Assembly (NCBI GenBank): GCA_009783245.1 | Contig: WRHL01000002.1 | Coordinates: 1-64,000, forward strand | DNA length: 64,000 nucleotides | From: Coriobacteriia bacterium | Lineage (GTDB): Bacteria; Actinomycetota; Coriobacteriia; Coriobacteriales; UBA8131 | Reading direction: 5' to 3' | In this document: piece after piece, positions 58,044 to 64,000 of the stretch | Layout: each line of letters begins with the position of its first letter | Numbering within the stretch: the first letter of the stretch is position 1 | The notes under the pieces: generated by a model | Database searches by the model: none | Seen by the model: only the letters and a program-made list of their open reading frames with translations | What the model was told of the DNA's origin: nothing | Translations under genes and position numbers: made by a program

Positions 58044-59032
58044 TGGCATACAAGATCGCTGTGCTCATGGGTGGCAGCTCCTTTGAGCGGGAATTCTCGC
58101 TGGAGAGTGGCAAGCATGTCCTTAGGACACTTGAGGCGGAGGGGCATACGGTCCTGCCTTTGGATACCTCTTCGTCGCTTGTCGAGGTCCTCCGTGACGC
58201 TAAGCCCGATGTTGCTTTCATCGCCTTGCACGGTGGGCATGGTGAGGATGGGACCGTCCAATCCCTGCTCGAATACCTGGCAATTCCCTTTGTGGGCTCA
58301 CCATCCAGGGTCTGTCGTACAGCCTGGAACAAGAGCATGCTGCCCTGTATGGTGCTGTCGCGCCGTAAGGGAGCAGACGGCCCTTCTTCCTGGCCGAACT
58401 CGATCTGCCTGTCTGCCAGTAGCTTCAAGGACCTTGGCGCCGCCACAGCCCTCGATCTACTGCCTAAGAGGATCCCTTCTGGGTATCCCTTTGCCGTACT
58501 TCCCGCCTGTGGCGGGTCAGCCATGGGAGTCAACAAGGTTGAATCCTTTGACGAGCTGGCTCCTGCCATTTTGGAGGCGCTTTCCTTTGATGATGAGGTG
58601 TTGATCGAGGAGTGGGTCAGCGGCGTTGAGTTGGCTGTCAGTGTGATCGGGACAGCAGAAGATGCCAGAGCGCTTCCACCTGTTGAGATCTGCCCACACA
58701 CAGGTTTCTTCAATACCGAAGTCCGCCTCAACAGCGACCTGGTGGATTACTATGCTCCGGTCAGGCCGCAGTCGCTTTCACCGGATGAAGCAGAGGCTGC
58801 GCGTATCCGCACGCTTATCGAAGACGCGGCGCTTGAAGTACACCGCAGCTTTGGCTGCAGGGACCTCAGTCGCGTGGATATGTACTGGGACGGGCAGCAG
58901 GTGAAAGTCCTGGAGATCAATGTCTCTCCAGGCATGGCAGAATTCTCTCTTCTTCCCGTTGCATGCAAGGCAGCAGGGACTTCCTTTGGAGCCCTGCTGA
59001 ATGAGTTGCTGGACCAGGCTGTGAGCCGTTGA
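58043..59032 (+). CDS. Divergent D-alanine-D-alanine ligase-like ATP-grasp protein
   Basis: The 329-residue protein has the Ddl layout: N-terminal VLMGGSSFEREFSLESGKHV, ALHGGHGEDGTVQSLLEY, IPFVGSPSRVCRTAWNKSM, and a C-terminal EINVSPGM. Several conserved positions differ. The ATP-binding KPAxxGSSxGV segment reads AVLPACGGSAMGVNKV, with Leu in place of Lys, and the C-terminal N-T-PGMT is N-VSPGMAEF. Either activity is weak or the substrate differs. It is coupled to the aminotransferase. It could also be a true Ddl with an altered site; sequence alone does not decide. Confidence 0.82.
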   Translation: MAYKIAVLMGGSSFEREFSLESGKHVLRTLEAEGHTVLPLDTSSSLVEVLRDAKPDVAFIALHGGHGEDGTVQSLLEYLAIPFVGSPSRVCRTAWNKSMLPCMVLSRRKGADGPSSWPNSICLSASSFKDLGAATALDLLPKRIPSGYPFAVLPACGGSAMGVNKVESFDELAPAILEALSFDDEVLIEEWVSGVELAVSVIGTAEDARALPPVEICPHTGFFNTEVRLNSDLVDYYAPVRPQSLSPDEAEAARIRTLIEDAALEVHRSFGCRDLSRVDMYWDGQQVKVLEINVSPGMAEFSLLPVACKAAGTSFGALLNELLDQAVSR

Positions 59033-59048
59033 CCTCTGGCAGCCGTTG

Positions 59049-59068
59049 ACCTTCCAAACAAGGAAGGT
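59049..59068. terminator. Short hairpin between convergent genes
   Basis: ACCTTCC-AAACAA-GGAAGGT is a perfect 7-pair stem 17 bases after the Ddl-like stop. There is no T-run, so it may only weakly help termination. Confidence 0.35.
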
Positions 59069-59148
59069 ACCCAAAAGCCAGCTTCATCCAGGAAGCCGAC
59101 AGATGAGAACAGGGCTCAGTGGTTATCTGGATAAAGACTCTGAGAAGG

Positions 59149-59628
59149 CTAGAAGCTTGACCAGTAGTTAGCTGGCAAGCCGTAGATTGTGGGATCGTAG
59201 ATCGCTGTTGCCAGGATCACGCCTGCGGCAATCAGTCCTAGCGCCCCCAGGATGATCCCTGCAATCGCCATTCCCTTTCTTGAGCTCTTCAATCCCAGGA
59301 TGCTGAAGATTATCGCAAGTATGGCAAGGGGGAGGTCCAAGGCGTTGAAACAACAGAGGAGTACCGATGCGATACCGATTATCATGCCTGTCAGCGCGAA
59401 TCCCTTACGGTCTTTTCCTGCTTGCTCTACCCCATAGGTTGGGATCGCCTGTCCCGGCGCATACACAGGTTGAGGGGTAACGGGCGGGATGCCAATGCTG
59501 CTCATCTGTTGCGGGTTCACCATCGGTTGCGTCTGTGCGGTCCATGCTTGACCATCCCAGTACCTGACTAATGAAGTGTCCCCAGCCGGATCAGGATACC
59601 AACCTGCTGGAGTCTGCCCGTTTGCCAT
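59149..59628 (-). CDS. DUF2510/DUF4190-like small membrane protein
   Basis: The 159-residue protein begins with a DUF2510 motif (AGWYPDPAGDTSLVRYWDGQ), a Gln/Pro-rich linker, then two to three membrane helices (FALTGMIIGIASVLLCC, LPLAILAIIFSILG) typical of DUF4190. Such proteins are common in actinobacteria and of unknown function. AGGGAGAG precedes the ATG. It faces the Ddl-like gene at its 3' end. Confidence 0.8.
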   Translation of the reverse strand: MANGQTPAGWYPDPAGDTSLVRYWDGQAWTAQTQPMVNPQQMSSIGIPPVTPQPVYAPGQAIPTYGVEQAGKDRKGFALTGMIIGIASVLLCCFNALDLPLAILAIIFSILGLKSSRKGMAIAGIILGALGLIAAGVILATAIYDPTIYGLPANYWSSF

Positions 59629-59755
59629 GTTACTCTCCCTAATCTCACGTACAACTGTTATTGCGACTATCCTATATCATACCGCATCTTAATCAGGCAA
59701 CGTCAGCGAATTGTGAATTATAGAGCGAAGCGTAGTGACCGCCAGCTTCCAGCAG

Positions 59756-61627
59756 TTACTCATGGCTGCCCTGCTCAACGATATCGCCGTTCTCCATGAC
59801 CAGAATCAAATCAGCGTTACGGATAGTAGAGAGGCGATGGGCGATGATGAAGCTCGTCCGGTTGGCCATAAGGTTGTCCATCGCCTTCTGGATCTGGATC
59901 TCTGTGCGGGTGTCCACAGATGAGGTCGCCTCGTCCAAGATGAGTATCCTGGGGTCATGCAACACAGCGCGGGCGATGGTCAACAGCTGCTTCTGCCCCT
60001 GGGAGACATTGGAGGCCTCCTCGTTGAGCACCATGTCATAGCCGCCCGGAAGCGTGGAGATGAAGTGGTCCGCCTGTGCGATACGCGCCGCAGCCCTGAC
60101 TTCCTCATCAGTCGCCTCCAGCTTGCCGTAACGGATGTTGTCGGCAATACTGCCGTTGTAGAGCCAGGTGTCCTGCAGCACCATGCCAAAAAGCGAGCGC
60201 AGGTCGTCACGCTTGAACTGCCGGATATCATGGCCGTCCACCATAATCGAGCCTTCGTCCACATCATAGAAGCGCATCAAAAGCTTGACGATGGTCGTCT
60301 TGCCGGCGCCCGTATGCCCCACGATGGCGATCTTCTGTCCCGGCTCCACCTGCGCGGTGAAATCCCGGATGACCGGCTTTGTGGCGTCGTAGCCAAAACG
60401 TACACCCGCAAAGCCTACCTCGCCCACAACCCCCGCAGGGTCAACGCTCTCCTCGTCGCTGACATCGGCGGGTAGCTCCTCCTCCTCCAAGAAGGTGAAG
60501 ATGCGCTCCGCCGCAGCCATGGTCTGCTGGAGCACATTGGAGATCTGGCTGACCTGCATGATGGGCTGCTGGAAGTTGCGCATGTACTGCATGAAGGCCT
60601 GGATGTCGCCTACGGCGATGCGGCCGTTAATGGCCAGGTAACCGCCTATGACGCAGACCACCACGTAACCCAGGTTGCCGATGATGTTCATGATGGGCAT
60701 CATCATGCCTGAGAGGAAGTTCGCGCGCCAGGCCGCGTTGTACAGGGTCTCGTTACTCTCGTTGAACTGCGCAAGCGCCCGCTTCTCGCCGTTGAAGGCA
60801 CGCAGTATGGTGTGGGCGCCAAAGTTCTCCTCCACCATGCCGTTGACCTCGCCTAGGTACTCCTGTTGCGCGGTGAAGTGTTTCTGGGAACGCTTCACGA
60901 TCACAGCGATGATGCCGGCGCTGAGCGGTAGGGTCACCAGGGCGATGAGCGTCATAAGCCAGCTGATGCTGAACATCATGATGAGCACGCCGACCAATGT
61001 GGTGATAGAGGTGATGATCTGGGTGATGGAGCGGTCGAAGCTCTGCTGGACAGCATCCACGTCGTTGGTGATACGGCTCATCACGTCGCCCGTGGCTGTC
61101 TTGTCATAGTAGCTGAAGGGCAGGCGCATGATCTTCTCGTCGATATCCCGCCGAAGCGAATAGCAGATCTTGTTCGCAACGCCCGTCATGAGGAAGCCCT
61201 GGACAAATTGGAACAGCGCGCTGACCAGGTACAGGCCTATGAGCAGCAGGAGGATCCGGCCTATGGCCGTGAAGTCGGGGCCTGTGCCGGTGCCGGCGAT
61301 CTGGGCCATGATGCCCTCAAAGAGCTCTGTGGTGGCCATGCCCAAGACTTTGGGGCCGATGATGCCGAAGATGGTAGAGATCATGGCGAAGATGATGACG
61401 ATGACCACGGCCGGCTTATGCCTGCCCAGGTATCTGAGGAGCTTCTTCAGCGTGCCCTTGAAGTCCTTTGCCTTCTCGCCAGGCATCGCCATGTTATGGC
61501 CTCCGCCACCGGGGCCGCGGCGCCGACGGGCGGACTGCCGCTTGCTCTGCTGGGCGGCCCGTAGCTGCTTTAAGCGGATGTCATCGCGCGATGGTGTGCC
61601 TGTCTCTGTTGTCTGGTCGGCAGCCAT
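59756..61627 (-). CDS. ABC exporter half-transporter (permease-ATPase), downstream partner
   Basis: The 623-residue protein has a basic N-terminus (KRQSARRRRGPGGGGHNM), six membrane helices (about 60-340) and an ATPase with Walker A GHTGAGKTTI, signature NVSQGQKQLLT and Walker B ILILDEATSSVD. The signature reads VSQGQ instead of LSGGQ, the usual asymmetry of a heterodimeric exporter. ATG 61627 lies one base after the stop of the upstream gene. With that gene it should form a multidrug, lipid or peptide exporter. No substrate is indicated. Confidence 0.92.
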   Translation of the reverse strand: MAADQTTETGTPSRDDIRLKQLRAAQQSKRQSARRRRGPGGGGHNMAMPGEKAKDFKGTLKKLLRYLGRHKPAVVIVIIFAMISTIFGIIGPKVLGMATTELFEGIMAQIAGTGTGPDFTAIGRILLLLIGLYLVSALFQFVQGFLMTGVANKICYSLRRDIDEKIMRLPFSYYDKTATGDVMSRITNDVDAVQQSFDRSITQIITSITTLVGVLIMMFSISWLMTLIALVTLPLSAGIIAVIVKRSQKHFTAQQEYLGEVNGMVEENFGAHTILRAFNGEKRALAQFNESNETLYNAAWRANFLSGMMMPIMNIIGNLGYVVVCVIGGYLAINGRIAVGDIQAFMQYMRNFQQPIMQVSQISNVLQQTMAAAERIFTFLEEEELPADVSDEESVDPAGVVGEVGFAGVRFGYDATKPVIRDFTAQVEPGQKIAIVGHTGAGKTTIVKLLMRFYDVDEGSIMVDGHDIRQFKRDDLRSLFGMVLQDTWLYNGSIADNIRYGKLEATDEEVRAAARIAQADHFISTLPGGYDMVLNEEASNVSQGQKQLLTIARAVLHDPRILILDEATSSVDTRTEIQIQKAMDNLMANRTSFIIAHRLSTIRNADLILVMENGDIVEQGSHE

Positions 61628-61628
61628 G

Positions 61629-64000
61629 CTATGCACCCCCTCTCCCAAGCAACTCACGTTCCGAGAGCTGAGAGGAGGCGATCTCCTTATAGGCGACGCA
61701 ACTGGCAAGCAATTCCTTATGTGTGCCAGAGCCCACTATGCGTCCCTTGTCGATGACGAAGATCTGGTCCGCATCCATGATGGTACTGACGCGCTGGGCG
61801 ATGATGATGAGCGTGCTGTCGCTGGTGTAGACAGCCAGGGCTTTGCGCAGAGCCGCGTCTGTGGTGAAATCAAGGGCTGAGAAGCTGTCATCGAAGAGGT
61901 AGATATCCGGTTTCACAGCAAGCGCCCGGGCTATGGAGAGCCGCTGCCGCTGACCACCGGACACACTTGACCCACCCTGCGACACAGGAAGGTCAAAGCC
62001 CTCCTCGTTCCCTTTTATGAACTCCAGGGCCTGGGAGACCTCTGCGACCTTCTCCAGGTCCTCTAAGGACAGCTCACCGGAGCCATAGCAGATATTGCTC
62101 TCGACGGTTCCCGCCATCAGCATACTCTGCTGCGGCACATAGCCTATGGCGCTGCGCAGCTCCTCCTGCGTGAGCTCGCGCACGTCAACGCCGCCCACCC
62201 TGACCGCTCCCTCGGTCGCGTCATAGAAGCGTGGGATGAGGTTGATGATGGTCGACTTGCCCGAACCGGTGGAGCCGATAAGGGCGGTGGTCTGCCCTGG
62301 TTTCGCGGTGAAGTCGATGTGACTGAGCGCCTCCTCCTTTGCCCCTTCATATTTGAAGGTCACATCCCTGAATTCCACCAGCCCGCGTTTTGCCGGGTCC
62401 ATGGACCTGGGTTGGGCTGGGTCGACTATGGAGGGCTTGGTATCCAGCACCTCGTTGATACGTTTGGAGCTTACCGTCGCACGCGGTATGAAGACAAAGA
62501 GCATGGCGATGAACATGAAGCTCATCATGATCTGCATGACGTATTGCATGTAGGCCATCATGTCGCCTACCTGCATCTGAGAGGCCGCCACCTGATGGGA
62601 GCCTACCCAGATGATGAGTATGGTCAGACCATTCATGAACAGCATCATGACCGGCATCATGAAGGTCATGGCGCGACCGACAAAGAGGTTTGTCTGGGTG
62701 AGCTTCTTGTTCGCGACCTCAAAACGATCTTCTTCAAAACCCGTTCGGGAGAAGGCCCGGATGACCATCAGGCCGTTGAGGGACTCCCGGGCAACCAGGT
62801 TAAGGCGGTCGATGAGGGTCTGCATGATACGGAACTTGGGCATGACAACGGCAAAGAGCACCAGCATGATGCCGATAAGCACAACCGCTGCCACCCCGAT
62901 GATCCAGCTCATGGACACCGACTTGCCCAGGGCCATGAACACGCCGCCTATACCCATGATGGGCGCGTAGCAGACCATGCGGATGCCCATGGTGAGCATC
63001 ATCTGGATGACGGTGACGTCGTTGGTCGAGCGGGTGATAAGCGATGCCGTTGAGAAACGGTCGAATTCCGCATGGGAGAAGCTGGTGACCTTGGTGAAGA
63101 TCGCCTTGCGCATGTTGCGCGCTACCCCGGCGCCTATCCTTGAGGAGAGGTAGCCAACCAATATGGTCGCTACACCGGACACGGCAGTGATCAGAAGCAT
63201 CATCAGGCCGATATAGAGGATGTAGTTGATCTCTATCGCAGTCATGTCGCAACCGAGCTCGCGATAGAAGCCAGCGACCAGCATCATGCCGCTCTGTGCC
63301 TTGAGGCTGTCGTCCATGGCCGCAGCCTGGGCGTGTGCTTCTGCAAGCCACTCCTGAGGCAGGATGTCCAGAAGTGGTTGGAACTGGTAGATCTGTGCGA
63401 AATCGAGGGTTTGGATGTCAGTGGTATCACCGCTGCCCTCACTGCCGCCTATGGCGTCAAGGAGCGCGCTGTCATCAAATCCCGTGTCCCCGCTTTCCTC
63501 CTGAATCGCCTCCAGGAGCGTCTGGCCTTTATCCGCAGCATCCTGCTTCATCTGATCAAGAGTCAGCTGGGCAACCTCATCCACGGTCATTCCCGGCGGA
63601 AGGGGTCGGCTGACGTCTTCGAGCTGATGCCTGATCCTATCCAGGATCTGTTCTTCGACCTTCTCTTCTATGACCGACTCCAGCGAGCCGTCTTCCCTGG
63701 CCTCCTGCACCTTCTTAAGGAAATTCACCATGGTCCAGGTGGCGCTGCCAAAAGCTGCGTCCGCTTGCGCTCGCTCCTCGGCAGTGAGGCCCTGTTTGAG
63801 CACGTAGACCTGCTCTTCTGCTGCTTTGGGGAAGGTCGCACTGTAGGGCTTGCCGTCAGCGCCCAGCGCGTCGCCGGAGACCAGCTGATAGCTGCGCTCC
63901 ATGACTGCTCTTTCATCGTCATCCATGAAGCTGGTGATGAAGGTATAGCCGTCCTGCGAGATCGCTTTGGGGCTGGACTCCTCCACACCGCCCTGCTGGA
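61629..64000 (-). CDS. ABC exporter half-transporter with large extracellular insert, partial at the 5' end
   Basis: The frame runs to the window edge without a clear start, so the N-terminus lies outside. In the visible part, about 240 residues are hydrophilic and precede the next membrane helix (INYILYIGLMMLLITAVSG). They must be an extracellular insert after TM1, as in some actinobacterial exporters. The ATPase has GSTGSGKSTI, VSGGQRQRLSIARAL and IYLFDDSFSALD, where Asp replaces the usual catalytic Glu. It pairs with the next gene; the degenerate catalytic residue here and normal one there (DEATS) fit one active and one inactive site. Confidence 0.9.
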   Translation of the reverse strand, partial: QQGGVEESSPKAISQDGYTFITSFMDDDERAVMERSYQLVSGDALGADGKPYSATFPKAAEEQVYVLKQGLTAEERAQADAAFGSATWTMVNFLKKVQEAREDGSLESVIEEKVEEQILDRIRHQLEDVSRPLPPGMTVDEVAQLTLDQMKQDAADKGQTLLEAIQEESGDTGFDDSALLDAIGGSEGSGDTTDIQTLDFAQIYQFQPLLDILPQEWLAEAHAQAAAMDDSLKAQSGMMLVAGFYRELGCDMTAIEINYILYIGLMMLLITAVSGVATILVGYLSSRIGAGVARNMRKAIFTKVTSFSHAEFDRFSTASLITRSTNDVTVIQMMLTMGIRMVCYAPIMGIGGVFMALGKSVSMSWIIGVAAVVLIGIMLVLFAVVMPKFRIMQTLIDRLNLVARESLNGLMVIRAFSRTGFEEDRFEVANKKLTQTNLFVGRAMTFMMPVMMLFMNGLTILIIWVGSHQVAASQMQVGDMMAYMQYVMQIMMSFMFIAMLFVFIPRATVSSKRINEVLDTKPSIVDPAQPRSMDPAKRGLVEFRDVTFKYEGAKEEALSHIDFTAKPGQTTALIGSTGSGKSTIINLIPRFYDATEGAVRVGGVDVRELTQEELRSAIGYVPQQSMLMAGTVESNICYGSGELSLEDLEKVAEVSQALEFIKGNEEGFDLPVSQGGSSVSGGQRQRLSIARALAVKPDIYLFDDSFSALDFTTDAALRKALAVYTSDSTLIIIAQRVSTIMDADQIFVIDKGRIVGSGTHKELLASCVAYKEIASSQLSERELLGRGGA

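Overview
The window looks like chromosomal DNA of a strictly anaerobic, high-GC Actinomycetota bacterium, most likely of the class Coriobacteriia. Support comes from a tandem set of cytoplasmic molybdopterin enzymes with small ferredoxins, a Ni-Fe carbon monoxide dehydrogenase, an indolepyruvate:ferredoxin oxidoreductase with aryl-CoA ligases, typical Gram-positive actinobacterial wall and membrane proteins (VanW, PspC, DUF2510), and frequent GTG/TTG starts. The taxonomic call is inferred from gene content, not from a marker gene. No rRNA, tRNA, CRISPR array, phage or transposase gene was seen.

Layout. 1-6.3 kb: three tandem molybdopterin oxidoreductases with two 4Fe-4S partner proteins and a zinc-ribbon protein; the 3.3-6.2 kb part is visibly more AT-rich. 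6.4-7.6 kb: MFS transporter. 7.8-13.2 kb: a translationally coupled operon with a CooF-like ferredoxin, CooS, and NuoE-, NuoF- and NuoG-like subunits, which reads as a CO:NAD(H) oxidoreductase module. 13.5-21.7 kb: VWA lipoprotein, D-Ala-D-Ala carboxypeptidase, ACT protein with a phenylacetate-CoA ligase, VanW protein and a PgsA-type transferase. 21.8-28.9 kb: MetY, CBS-type pyrophosphatase, a metal-chelate/corrinoid/heme-type ABC importer and a radical SAM/SPASM protein. 29.4-37.6 kb: DUF2339 membrane protein, amidase lipoprotein, Mfd and endonuclease III. 37.8-43.8 kb: a 1375-residue surface protein and a parvulin-FKBP fusion lipoprotein. 43.9-47.9 kb: iorA-iorB-paaK. 48-53.4 kb: MATE exporter, BirA, Pth, Prs, GlmU. 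53.6-64 kb: two PspC proteins, a secreted RlpA-like protein, a CphA-N-like protein, aminotransferase, divergent Ddl, DUF2510 protein and a pair of ABC exporters.

Metabolically the window suggests an organism that ferments aromatic amino acids (IorAB gives aryl-acetyl-CoA, and PaaK run backwards could give ATP), exchanges electrons between CO, ferredoxin and NAD(H), and uses specialised molybdenum or tungsten enzymes on unknown, perhaps aromatic, substrates.

The most unusual signal is a family of palindromic repeats (core aaaggggacggtccctttt and GGACAG/GGGACA variants) scattered through the window. Copies lie between genes, build hairpins with perfect arms of up to 64 bp, and in two unrelated genes (mfd and an ABC ATPase) sit inside the reading frame as the same composite unit encoding DVTKGTVPFVTS-like peptides. 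Because the core is palindromic and in phase, both strands encode TKGTVPFV. A separate 107-bp hairpin with perfect 53-bp arms lies between the convergent paaK and MATE genes. Other points of interest are a potential pseudoknot leader before metY, a dyad in front of the CO operon, and an in-frame amber codon at the start of the MATE gene.
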